A DNA stretch of 64,000 nucleotides from Triops longicaudatus (Eukaryota > Arthropoda > Branchiopoda > Notostraca > Triopsidae): positions 65,403 to 129,402 of the forward strand of contig JAGQDJ010000127.1 of assembly GCA_022885665.1 (NCBI GenBank). Direction: 5' to 3'. The translations under genes and the position numbers were made by a program. This document shows, in pieces, positions 12,801-23,641 of the stretch (within the stretch, counting starts at the first letter, position 1; each line of letters begins with the position of its first letter). Below the pieces are notes generated by a model. That model had not been told where the DNA came from, made no database searches, and worked only from the letters and a program-made list of their open reading frames with translations.

Positions 12801-15800
12801 CTGTCGAGGGATCTTCCACAGCGGACGATTCTTCTTCCACCGGGGGCAGACGCACAGAAAGCAATTCTATTAAATATTTTTGTTTATTTGTAACTCACAG
12901 GACAAAGGAATAAGAAGACAAGAAAAAAATACCTTGCAAGGGTTCGAAGGTGTCCATAAAATCGTCCAGATTTGGCTGCAATTGCACCAAACCCGGTTGG
13001 ATGAAGTCGGCCAGGCTTACTCCACGAGCTAACGAAAGAATGTATCAATACACATGAACACTTTATGTGTGCAACAAATTCTACCATACAATTCCGTTTT
13101 TTCCCCATGTCAATCACAGTTTATCCGACGAATATGAACACAATGATAGAATTACTTGAATTACGTGAAATAAATTTTGTTCGATTGAAAGTTCACAAGC
13201 TCGTCCGAGCTTTCTTCATTACGACACCCAAAAATTGTTTTTGTGGATTTAACGAATTGCGATGCAACTATACTATCCTTCGATTTTTTATATATAATTA
13301 TTAACGGGCCCTTTGACTGCAACGTATTTTTGCCATATCGTTTGTGTGTACTTTCCGGGGCTTGAAATTGAGTGTACTTAATTTGCTAAGTTTTCGATTG
13401 AAAAATGATCGCCCTGGAAAAGTATCCTGCTTGTGTTCACAACATCGAATATATTCGCGATTTTTTTATCGAATATGTCAACACATTCTTCGTTAAGACG
13501 TTTCGAAAAACGATATAATTCTTTTTTCCCCCTTTTACCTATTTCACGCGGATTGGGAAAGGGAAAAGGTTGATTCGACGTCAAAGACGAAAAGAGGGTG
13601 TCGGAGAAATCCATATAAAAGTCATCTTCGACAGGGAACGAGGAATTGGAGTACGAGCCATTTGAACGTGGTCCAAACCAATCTAACGCTTCTAATTCAT
13701 GGCTCGTACCCTTTTCATACGGAAATATCGGAGAGAAAAAAATCAAATTAAGGCTAGATTCAAACATTCACACGATTGAAGTTTGTACGCACTAGGTCGG
13801 TGTCCTTACTCCCACTACGGCCCATGAGTTTATTCTTAAAAAAGATGCGCCATTTTTTGTATTCCGCAGTCACAGTTGCTAAACGCCTTTTCCAATACTT
13901 TCCTTCCAATACAACCGCCTAGTATAGTAATTTTTTATGACACTAATGAAATATTTATTTGAGCTCAATTTAAACTCACTTCAGGTTTATTATGCTGGTC
14001 AACGTCCAACGGCGAGGCAAACTGGCATATCTGTGTGCTCTGTCGACGTACGACTGTAAGACGCGTTTTAATGCATTAGTAACTAAGCCTTACTACCCTT
14101 ACGAGGGTGAGTAGTGTGAATAAAAGAAGAAAAGCACGTAGGTGGCGGGTATGAAGATGAACAGGGGAAGAAGACAGACGAAGAACTTTGGACCGGGACA
14201 AATATTCCTAGTCAATGTGCATACAAACACAGAACAACGTAATAAAACAAAAACAAAAAACGCTTCATCAAGTACAGTATGATTGGGCTAGAGTGAATTT
14301 AAAAGTATTTAATGAGCTTCAGATAACAGATCTTACCGAGGGAAAGAATATTAAAATTAAGAAACATTTTTTTTTTAAATTCCCCTTTTTCGCAAAAAGA
14401 AAACTTGTAGGGTAAAAACTTACATTGGAGGTGCCAACATCTCCATATGACGTTATTGAGACGAATCTTGTCCTTCCAGGACAAACGCAAGCCCTTGAAG
14501 GGATTCCATTTGGGAGAAGTGAGCTTTTGCCTATTTAAGGCCACGAATGTAATTCATTCAGACTTGTATTAGTAACAACTAACTTAAATAACATGATACA
14601 AAGCTTTTGGCACCTTTGGTTCTATCTCCTCATTTTAAAGGCAGGCAGAGAGTGAGTTACCCTCCTTGCAAGCGTGGAATAACGAAACAATATTTCCCCC
14701 CTCCCCTCCAAAAAAAAAAAAAACGCGATTGCTAATCGGCATTATCATACACACAGTCAAGTGATAAATGAGCAAGAACTCGAACAATACATTAAGCTAC
14801 GATAGGCAAAACGGAAGAAAAAGACGTCGAGAGAGAGACGAAAGAAAAATCACGAAACGAGAATTGTTCGAATGTTGGGAAAGATGGAAGGTGGGATACT
14901 GTCGAGGGTAAAGCTCGGGTTAGCGGGAGTCGAGGATGGGCAACAGTAATCTTACATTGTTCGTGCCAAGATCGCCAGATGATGTTGTTCAGGCGGATTT
15001 TATCCTTCCAAGAGAGTCGAAGGCCTTTGAAGTTTTTCCAACGAGGAGAGGTCAACTTGTGACTAATTCATTAACGTCACAAGAATAGATAAAAAGGTAA
15101 TTTTTCACGTCTTAGAAAACAGGCAAAAAAAGACGCAGATCTCCCATAATTACAATACAATAGAACTCCAATTCCAAACATAAAAATGAGAGATACAGAC
15201 TACCGAAAAACGTCTGCGGATATAATAACTCAACAGGGAACACTAAGAAAAAAGCCATTTTCTGTCTCCAGAAACGGCCGTCTCATTATTTATGAATGAA
15301 ATTAATAATGCAATAGTTAACAGAATTGGAATTTTACTATATGCACCATAACCATAATTCGTACCATGCGCTGCGACATAGAGATGAGTAAGCCCCTCCC
15401 CTTTGATAGAACCCGCAAGCCTTGCTCTATTCTTCAATCTTTCATTACGGTGTTCCTATCAAAGAACACGTGACTCGGCGCGTGCAGTTATATAAGCAAG
15501 ACAGCAGCAATCAATGCGAGAAATTAAGCAAGATTCAACGTCTCGACATGCGACTATGATATGACGACCCTTTACTTAACACTACCGTCATTTAAAGTTA
15601 GTATTAAGGAGGCTTTTATAATAATAATAAGGAAAATCAGCACAACATAGTGAAAAACAAATACTCTCTTGGCACCAATTTGTAAAACCCCACAAATTAC
15701 CAACTTTCTTTATTCATGAAACCATAAACTATTCCTTGTCTTTAACTTCATTAAGAGATCAGCTAACAAGCAAAACTTTCTTGAAATATGAATTTTTTAA

Positions 15801-16610
15801 TTATTCGCTGTCAGAATATCTGGCGCTAATTTACATTTTCTTCGAAACTAAATCTCAAAACTTACGCGTTTGTGCCTGCCAAAAGAACCGCAAAGCAATA
15901 TTTCGGCTTAACTCATGTAAATCAAGAATTAATGGTTAAGCAAAGGGTCACGTCCTACTATATTTGTTAAAATCTTGTCTGCCCCCACCTAATACGTCTG
16001 AATTCTACGTTTCTGAGCATGCTTATCATGTATTCAGCTGTCTTTTCCAATTTACCTTCTTAAGGCTAAGACGAAAAGATTTGATAAACGATGTAACAAG
16101 AGATTTTTACCTATATGCCAGCGACATACACTGGAACAGTTTCGTCAAAGATTGGTCGATGGCCACCGAAGGCTGAGAATTCTTGCGTTCTCGCGTGTGA
16201 ACAGGAACATCTCCCTGCGTTAAGGCCAACTCCGATGTTAAGCTAAGCGACATGCCATAACTCACACGCCGGGATTTTTTCGGCAGTTCATCGACGACAA
16301 TGCTGGAAGCTGCTGGGGAGACTTCATTCGGGCCGCAGCTTCCAGTAAGAATGGTAGAAATGTCGTTGGGCACTTGGAGGACAACTTCCGCCGCGTCACC
16401 TTCCGGCACCGGGATGGCCACTTCGTCGTCATCATCTTGGGCTTCGGCTTCAAAATCCGAGACCATGAAATGGCCCGAGTGAATAGTTTCTTTGGCCCGT
16501 TGCTGGTGGCCCAGTCTGGGGTTCCCAACACCCAAAGCGGCGGCGGTGGAAGTTCGCGGCGAAGGAGATAGCATGGTGGTCTGTCCTTCGTTAGACGCTC
16601 TTCTGGTCAT
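9856..16610 (-). CDS. Mondo: Mondo/ChREBP (MLXIP/MLXIPL) glucose-responsive bHLH-Zip transcription factor
   Basis: Thirteen coding exons per transcript: 16610-16111, 15062-14956 (or 14530-14424), 14053-13980, 13918-13810, 13691-13539, 13028-12933, 12866-11889, 11533-11214, 10951-10796, 10639-10512, 10458-10335, 10184-10055 and 9980-9856. They sum to 3000 bp (999 aa plus stop) with consistent phases. An in-frame TAA lies just before ATG 16610. N-terminal Mondo conserved regions are clear: IHSGHFMVSDFE, LTKLFQCMSLAY (nuclear export), FKGLRLSWKDKIRLNN (14-3-3 helix) and VVLEGKYWKRRLATVTAEYK (nuclear import). DDFYMDFSDTLF and QPNLDDFMD follow. The S/T/P/Q-rich middle is one 978-bp exon. The basic region is EHRRVCHINAEQKRRCNIK, followed by the zipper and the C-terminal dimerisation domain (NWKFWI, LLALRP, STSTDILTDPSR). 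Family role: with Mlx, binds carbohydrate-response E-boxes. The acceptor at 13691 is the least certain join. Confidence 0.95.
14424..14530 (-). other. Mondo: Mondo alternative exon, copy B (proximal)
   Basis: A second 107-bp exon with the same phases reads RQKLTSPKWNPFKG, then LRLSWKDKIRLNNVIWRCW and HLQC. It shares about 28 of 36 residues with copy A, including all of FKGLRLSWKDKIRLNN. Splice sites are intact (AG acceptor, GTAAGT donor). Because 107 is not a multiple of 3, including both copies would shift the frame, so only one can be used per mRNA. Confidence 0.92.
14956..15062 (-). other. Mondo: Mondo alternative exon, copy A (distal)
   Basis: This 107-bp exon has an AG acceptor just above 15062 and a GTAAGA donor. 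Joined to the first exon it reads SHKLTSPRWKNFKG, then LRLSWKDKIRLNNIIWRSW and HEQC. It encodes the MCR3 helix, which binds 14-3-3 in vertebrate ChREBP. It enters at phase 2 and leaves at phase 1, exactly as copy B does. Confidence 0.92.
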
Positions 16611-17995
16611 AACAAGAGGTTACACAAGTTCCTCTAGTAAACCAAGACTCGCTGGAATACATGCATTAGCGGACAATATGGCCGGAGGAGCAACAGCCTT
16701 CGGCTACAAACTCATAACAGTGTCCACAACTGGAATACCAATGAGAATAACAGACATTATTGAACAATCAATAGGCTTTTGGAATTTACGAATTCTTGAA
16801 ATTACTTGGTCACTGTGAAGAAAACGGGGCAAAATTGGTTTGAGAAATGGTGACAGATAATGTAATCACTTCACTTAGGATAGCAACGTTTACTTCCACA
16901 GACCAATCTTAGCTTAACCCCCAGCGCCAAAACGTGATGACGGCCGACCTCAGAATCAGAGCCAACTGAGCGCTTTATCAAAATGCAAAAAGCCCCTCGT
17001 GGCGATTAGTAATTACTGCTAGCTAAGCTCTTCTTCATGTTCAACCTTCATTCTCTCCGGAAACTTTATTTTGCTAGCTTGAGTGGCACTCGCAAAGATT
17101 AGGGGAACTTTGTGAGTACGATGCCTTGCGCAACGAATCAACTAACTTGTTGCTATGGTGGGCACAAAAAAAGCTTAACCATCACAAAAGTGTCACGTTG
17201 AGCGCGCTTAGGAATTGGAAGATAGTATACAATTTAAGGATAATTAGTCAATTCAGAATTTCTGTACATAAAAAACGGTAGAACAGATTTTGTTTGGTAC
17301 TGTTCTTAACGTGCTTACGAAAAAAAGTTCGGAAAAATCGGATATTTCTCATTCAAATTCAAACAAGCCAAACGGCTTCTTGGCAATTTACCCGCAAAAT
17401 TACTGAAAAACACTACACTACAATGCAATTATTTCTGTGACCAGTAAATTCACAATCCTCGTATCTACGGACGAGAAAAAAGTGTGGTATTCCGAAGTTT
17501 GCTGTCAGTCGCTTTTCTGTTACATTTACCACAAATGTGACATACATGGGTTAACTGACCCTAATTTACGACTCAATTTCAGCAAACTAACAAAAGTATT
17601 TAAAAAACCAATTTTGTATAATTATGTAAATTAGGCTATACATAATTTCAAACCTATAAATTAGGCGTATTTAAAATGAAACAATCAAAATACATGTATG
17701 TAGAAAAAGGAAGAACTTAACAAATACGAAAAAATTTTAATTTAACCTATCTCGGCGTAGACACGGCGAATGAACACAAAAACGAGCTTCACCGGTTAAG
17801 TACGGGATTTCAAAGCCGAATGAACGGCAAGTCATTCCTTCCGAGCGAAATGGAAAAGGACGCTTTTAGCCATTTTCAAAGCTGTAAAACGACGGATTGG
17901 CCGAAATCACTGTTGTCTTGTTACGTGTAAAAACAAAATGACGTTATTTCCCCTGAAAGGATGTATTTAATGCAGAGGATCTTGAAAAACACATT
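16611..17995. other. Intergenic: Mondo upstream region and RPL23A 3' flank
   Basis: No conserved coding segment was recognised. The Mondo 5' UTR and promoter should be here. An ATTAAA poly(A) signal for RPL23A lies at 17966-17971 (minus strand), about 25 bp after its stop codon. Confidence 0.5.
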
Positions 17996-19116
17996 TTATA
18001 TGATGCCGATCTTGTTAGCAACATCCAATGCATCATAATCAGGTGCCAAACGAACGTAAGCCTTCTTCTTGCCATCGGGCCTCAACAAGGTGTTCACTTT
18101 AGCAACATCGATATCGTACAACTTCTTGACGGAAGTCTTGATGTGGTTCTTGTTCGACCGGGGGTGAACAATGAATACCAAGGTGTTGTTGTCTTCGATC
18201 TTCTTCATGGCAGATTCAGTGGTCAAAGGGTGCTTAATGATGTTGTAAGCGTCCATCCTAGAGTTAATATATTCATGAATATCGGAGTTGCTCGTAATGT
18301 TGCCTGAATCATAAAACAAAGCTGAAAACACATGAATGACGAGCATATACCACGCGGTACTCACGCAGTTCATATCACGAAATAATTTAATATTTTTAAG
18401 CATTTTTTCAAACAACGACACCAGAGCAAGGACCAATGCTAAAAATCTTTTTTTAAATAAAGTTTCTTACTTGCTGCGACGAGGGACGGATTTCCTCGGG
18501 TATTTAGGCTTACGGGGAAGACGCAAGGTCTTGGGCCTGTGGAAATGCACGGAAGTGCGGACTTTGCGTACACGGGTGCCATGAGTACCTTTGTACACCT
18601 AGGAGAATTTCGGAAAGTTACAATCAGTAGAAAATACGGAAAAAAAAACATCAGCCTACCTTCTTCTGGGCAGCCAAAGCCTTAGACGTGGGAGTCTTGG
18701 GTTTGGGTCCTTTCTTTTCCTTAGGAACCACCTTGGCGGGAGTCTTAGCCGCAGTTTTGCCTACTGGCTTCTTCTTGGCCTCACCTTTAGCTGCTGCGGC
18801 AGCAGGGGCTGCAGCCTTCTTCTCTTCTTTAGCTGTAAAAGATAATACGCATTAAAAAACCGACAATCACTTCACACTACACTATATGCCATGTTAACAC
18901 TGAACACATGCACGTGGAGTTGAGGGCACGAGACCATATTACGGTATGTTGAACATAATCCGTTTGCCAAAAATCGAAATCAATAAGTTTTCAAATTCAC
19001 TGCAAAGATAAAGTCTAAAACAACTTTGAAGCTTGACGAAACACAAATTGAACTCGAATTTCTATTAAAAGTTTGAGAATAAAGGGCTTACCCGCTGGCT
19101 TTGGTTTAGGAGCCAT
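17996..19116 (-). CDS. RPL23A: 60S ribosomal protein L23a (uL23)
   Basis: Four exons: 19116-19092, 18832-18660, 18598-18471 and 18257-17996. They join at phases 1, 0 and 2 to give 195 aa. The protein starts MAPKPKPAAKEEKK and has the lysine/alanine-rich eukaryotic N-terminal extension. The conserved uL23 body follows: PRKPKYPRKSVPRRSK, IIKHPLTTESAMKKIEDNN, AVKKLYDIDVAKVNTL-type helix, and the C-terminus YVRLAPDYDALDVANKIGII. uL23 sits at the exit of the peptide tunnel on the large subunit and contacts the signal recognition particle and nascent-chain factors. The gene is head-to-head with the TMEM121-like gene, with 304 bp between start codons. I looked for box C/D snoRNAs in its introns, which are hosts in vertebrates, and saw no convincing one. 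Confidence 0.98.
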
Positions 19117-19420
19117 GATGGAAAAGAAACAAACGACTGAATTCAAATCTGAAACTTCCGAATCTTACATAGGTTACACTTTATTATACCGTTTTAAAAA
19201 CACATATTAGTTATTTGAAAAATCAAAATATTTTAATAGAATGAAAAAATTGCTTCAAAACTATACAAAGAAAATTAAGAAAATTAACATTAGATTTCTA
19301 CTGAAGTTGTATTGTGGCTTGGGGTGGGGCGTTCAAAAAATAACAATCCCTTGTTGTGGTTTGTGCCTTTTTCTAAGCAAATTCTTCTGTTTTCATGCGT
19401 TCGTCGACTTATTTCTAAAA
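19117..19420. promoter_or_regulatory. Divergent promoter region between RPL23A and the TMEM121-like gene
   Basis: 304 bp separate the two start codons, which are transcribed away from each other. The segment must hold both 5' UTRs and promoters unless there are distant non-coding exons. A pyrimidine stretch (TTTCTTTTCC in the minus sense) lies just before the RPL23A ATG, and a TATAATAAAG-like box lies at about 19180-19190 on the minus strand. Confidence 0.55.
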
Positions 19421-20772
19421 ATGCCGAGACAGAAATCGAACTGGTATACGTGTACCAAATATAAAACCTTAAGTGTGCTAAACGGTGTTGGTTTATTCAT
19501 TGTTGTGTCGTTCCAAGGCGGAATCTTGAATTATTTTATAATCTCGAACTCGAATAATTCGTACGCGCCATACTTTTGGTTTTTAGGAGACTTCGGTATC
19601 CTGGGATTAGGTATACATAAAGCTACAAATAAACTGTTCGCTTAAATATTGTGGGTTGTTTTTAGGGATATATGCCTTGTTTGTTGCATATAGCGATCTA
19701 AGGAAGAACAGCAAAGAAAATCGAAAACGAGACAAATTGGTCGATGGTATTCCAGTTTCGTCTTCATCGTCCACAGTTGCTCCTACAGTGGTAAGAAAGT
19801 CTCCTGATCTGTCGTAATACTGTGTATCACTTTTTATGTTAACGGATATTACTTAAATCTAATACTCCAATCTTTGAGACTAGCCGAGCCTCCTAATAAT
19901 AAATCTTTTCTTAATGTTAACAATAATATGTGTTAATAAAATCTCTCGATGCAGTTTAGTCAAATTGTCTACGAGTTTAGTTTATAGTATGAGGGACCAA
20001 CTAGCTGTGGCGCACAAAGCATATTTATTCAATGAAACAATAGGATTTGACGTCAAACGGGCAACAGCTCTTTACGAAAGGAAGATTTCCATTGTTGTAC
20101 TTAACATGGCTGGGATATGCGTCATTGTTTGTTGCGCGCTTGGCTGTTTTATACCACAACGAAATCCCGAATAAGTTGCAACCCAATGCACCGTGGGGAC
20201 CGCAGTTGCTCAAGATTTCCATTGCGAGTGTTTGTTTAGTCTTCATGTTATTGGTTGCTGGGCATCACGACGCTCATCGCCGTTCGCCTCGTGCACAATA
20301 CATTCATTCCTTGTGCTCCAGCACGGCATTTGAGTTGCTTGATTCCATCGCCTTCTTAGGAATCTTGAACGTCCGTGAATCGAAGCTCATCCTGCCTTAC
20401 GACCTCGAAAATTCCATTTTGATCTTTGCGTTCTTGAATTTCATTTTACCTACAATTGCCTTGTACAAACTGAGCCTCTGTGATTTTGGTCAAGAAAACT
20501 CGGTGCCTTTAGGAAGTTTGTACCGACTTTTACACTTACTTTTGGTCAACGTACCTTATCTGGTCATCCGTGTGTATTTATGGTCCGGTTATGGAAGTGA
20601 TATTTCCATTTTCGTGGTGAAAAACGTGCTGGGAATTTTGATGCATTTAGCTGACTTGTTCCCTGACCTTGTCATCCTCTATTATCAGTTCAATATTTAT
20701 AAATTATTCACGTTTCATAAAGAGAAAGACCGTAACAGCCACGTCAATCATATGGAACTGAACACACTGTAA
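19421..20772 (+). CDS. TMEM121: TMEM121-like multi-pass membrane protein
   Basis: Exons are 19421-19610, 19666-19790 and about 20044-20772. The first two joins are phase-consistent. The third acceptor is uncertain: AG sites before 20044 and 20068 are both in frame, and the upstream pyrimidine tract is weak. The start is MPRQKSNWYTCTKY. Several hydrophobic helices are visible (LNGVGLFIVVSFQGGILNYF, FPLLYLTWLGYASLFVARL, ISIASVCLVFMLLVAGHH). Family-like segments line up in order with TMEM121: FELLDSIAFLGIL, LENSILIFAFLNFILPTIAL, and IRVYLWSGYGSDISIFVVKN. The function of this family is poorly known. An AATAAA at 20853-20858 and another at 20921-20926 can serve its 3' end, the latter abutting the stop codon of the convergent FN3K gene. 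Confidence 0.8.
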
Positions 20773-20927
20773 TTTAATTATATTTTTAACTGTAATTCGT
20801 GAACGAACAAAAACAAAATGGACATTCCAATACAACTACCCGTACTTATTGTAATAAACGACTTTTTCCCTTAGCCTCATTGGGTATATTTTTGGAATGT
20901 CAAGTAAACAAACCTACACAAATAAAA

Positions 20928-22526
20928 TTAAAGGAGTTGTTTGATACACGAAAAACTTTGTTGTTTGTAATGACCCCCAAAGTGGTTCCTAAATGGTACA
21001 GGCTACATTAGCAGCTTACTAAAATTTAGGCGGGTGGGGCTTACCAATGATTCAAGTAGTGGAAAAGCTGATACAAGAGGTGACGTTTAGCAAAATTATC
21101 CTCTTTTGGAATTACGGAATGGTAACCATCGAAAAACGTTTGATCAAAACCACCAAAAATAGCTGCGATCGCCAGATCAAATTCGGAATGCCCATAAAAG
21201 GAGGCGGGGTCAAATGCAACTACGACAAGGAAGAAAATTACTGGACACGTTCAATTTCAGTACGCAGCCTTAGACAGTTTAATACCAGGTTGAGTGTCAG
21301 TTTCGCCTGCATTTCCGTACCACAGATCGCCATGTAATAACGCAGGAATTATTTCGATATTCTCAAAAAAATTCTCCAATTTTGCATCTAATTCTCGCCA
21401 TAGCCGCCAGAAATCCTATTTTTTTTAAAAAAAAAAAATTACCGTTTGGATTATGTTTACGGAATAGCAGATCTTACATCATTCTTTGTGAGCACAATTT
21501 GCGGCTCCAATCGGTGCTTACGATAAAATCTCTATAAAATTCATGTTATATCCAACGCTGCTTAGCAAACTACTGAAATAAAGCTAACTTACAAACCAGT
21601 CATCTTCCCACATGTTGGAAAGCGGAATAGAACCGCAGCAAGTCGTTACGCTAAACCCGAATTCGGATACGTAACTTTCCGTATGCAATTGCCGCTTGTT
21701 GTACAAATGCAACCTTAAAATGTCTTCAGTGCTTTGTCACTAGAGGTAAAACGCTCCACAAAATCGTGAGACTTGCGAGAGAAAGACCAAATTGCCGCGC
21801 TTATGGTTAATGTATCCTACAAGGCATCAATACTGTATTCTCTGACCAGAGAACGTTGACTTTTCTATAGGACAGGAGACTTTACAGGGCATATGCCGTA
21901 TGATCCATGTCGTAACTTTAATTTACTGACCTCTTGTTATTTGTGACTTCCAATAAAGTCGTCAATACAGCGCTAGCCTATGTTAATACGCTAACATAGC
22001 TGTTGTTTCTCGGTTATTTTAAACGATTTTTTTAAGTGTCTTAACTGTTTTCGTTTCAAGATAAGAGTAGTCTCAAGATTTTATAGAACTAAGAATATTT
22101 CTGAACTTTTTACTCTGCAAGTTTGGTTCCAAGTTCACGTTGGAAAACTTGCAAGCTTCGGATGGGCAAATATTCGGTAACGAGACATGCCACGTTTCCC
22201 AAACCTTTAATGGCTTTAATGGGCTTAGGGACCTTTATCGTGCAGGTCTTGTCTATTTCTTGTAAGGCGACATACTCCCCTTCGAACAAAGCTGCCGCCT
22301 AATGAGTAACACAATATTAGCACCTTCCCCAAGTTCATTTATGCTGTAACTCAATACCTTCAGTCGATATACCTACCCCAACATTATCATTTGTCTTGAT
22401 GAACAATTCCCCATTACTGCTGTCATAACGCATGGCTTGACTAATACAGCCTCCCATGAGTCGTTTCTTAGGTTGCAGGAGGGAAAGTTGGAGCTCGTTT
22501 TTAATTACAGTTTCTAAATTCTCCAT
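20928..22526 (-). CDS. FN3K: Fructosamine-3-kinase / ketosamine-3-kinase
   Basis: Seven exons: 22526-22377, 22298-22114, 21713-21593, 21531-21478, 21415-21286, 21219-21045 and 20988-20928. Phases 0,2,0,0,1,2 all agree, giving 291 aa against about 309 in vertebrates. Start ATG 22526 (MENLETVIKNELQLSL). Visible: the glycine-rich loop GGCISQA with the conserved P-loop cysteine, the lysine segment GELFIKTND, FEGEYVAL, hinge LVTEYL, FGFSVTTCCGSIP (family signature), catalytic ALLHGDLWYGN, the metal-binding FDPASFYGHSEFDLA (DPA in place of DFG), and LLYQLFHYLNHWNHFG. The enzyme phosphorylates sugar adducts on protein lysines so that they fall off, reversing glycation. The shorter length comes mainly from the loop between HLYN and EFGF. 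The gene is convergent with the TMEM121-like gene, 155 bp apart. Confidence 0.96.
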
Positions 22527-23641
22527 TTCCAGATTATAACTCTAACAAACGTAAAACTGTCTTCTTTAAAATACAGTCGTGAAAAGGATTTAAGACTTGG
22601 ATTAATTAAGTGTACCAAAACACTCTAAATTTGCTGTTTCATTAGACGTACTTTAACGCTTGTTTAGCACTCCTAGAAGTAAAATGTAAACAATACCGAT
22701 TTCGCGAGCTCTACACTGGCCGGTTCAAATTACGCGCCCAATTCGTATTGCGTTCTGTTTCTTCAATATTCTTGGTATTCGTGCTTAGAAAGACATTCAT
22801 GCGAAAGAATGAAGCAAACCGAAGTAGAAAACTAGTTTTAAAAAAAGTTAAAATGCAGGCTACAGTAAAGCGAAGCCTAAGAGTTTGGATTAATACTATC
22901 TACTGAAAGCGTTCGCGATATTTTAAAACAATAGTTATATATTTCAAACTGCGAGGTACTTTCTTGCATGACTGTCATCGACCGGATACGACAAATAATG
23001 CTTTTCATTCCTAAACTTCACATTCATAAGCTCGGCCTAATTGGTACAGTGAATTCTCCACGATTATATATAAAAAAAAGTCGGATAGTTTTATTTTTCG
23101 CATAAACTTCTGAAAAAGCGTAATATATACGTAATAGGCTAATTTTCGCATTTTCGTTTATTTTAATAATATTACAATCCATTTTTCAGCGCAAAACCTT
23201 CCACCGAATTCCCCCTTGGTCTTTGCATACCGCTTGTGAAGGGATGTGCTGGATTTCTTACTTTTATGGTACCTGTGTATAGAGGGCAGCTCCTTTTCCG
23301 TACTCTATATTTTCATGTCACTGACATTCTGGAAAATAACGTCCTCAGCTTACGGAAATATCCTCCACGGATTTAAATTCAAAAGAGAAATCAAAATAAA
23401 AAATCTCGAAACTACCTGCATCACTTGAGGGTGTCAGAAAACGAATTAGAGGAAATAGTAAATAACTGAAAAAGTAGTGAAATACAGTTCGTTTTACTTT
23501 GTACAACCAACATATATATCTACAGCGTAATACAGGCAACTTGCATGCATCTATTCGATGTGTCAGGGTACAATGATTAATTATTACTTTTATTGTAGCT
23601 TGTACAGATTAAAGGTTTTTGTACCTTCCATCGAAATAGCA
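22527..23641. other. Intergenic: divergent region between FN3K and PBK
   Basis: About 1.1 kb separates the divergent start codons of FN3K (-) and PBK (+). It is AT-rich and I saw no conserved coding segment or RNA gene. Promoters of both genes are expected here. Confidence 0.5.

Noticed and set aside
18258..19091. Box C/D snoRNAs in RPL23A introns, as found in vertebrates
   Set aside because: I saw no paired C (RTGATGA) and D (CTGA) boxes with terminal stem in the minus-strand introns.
19914..20174. Open frame overlapping the third TMEM121 exon in another frame
   Set aside because: The other frame (20044-20772) carries the TMEM121-like helices; this one stops early and does not join exon 2 in phase.
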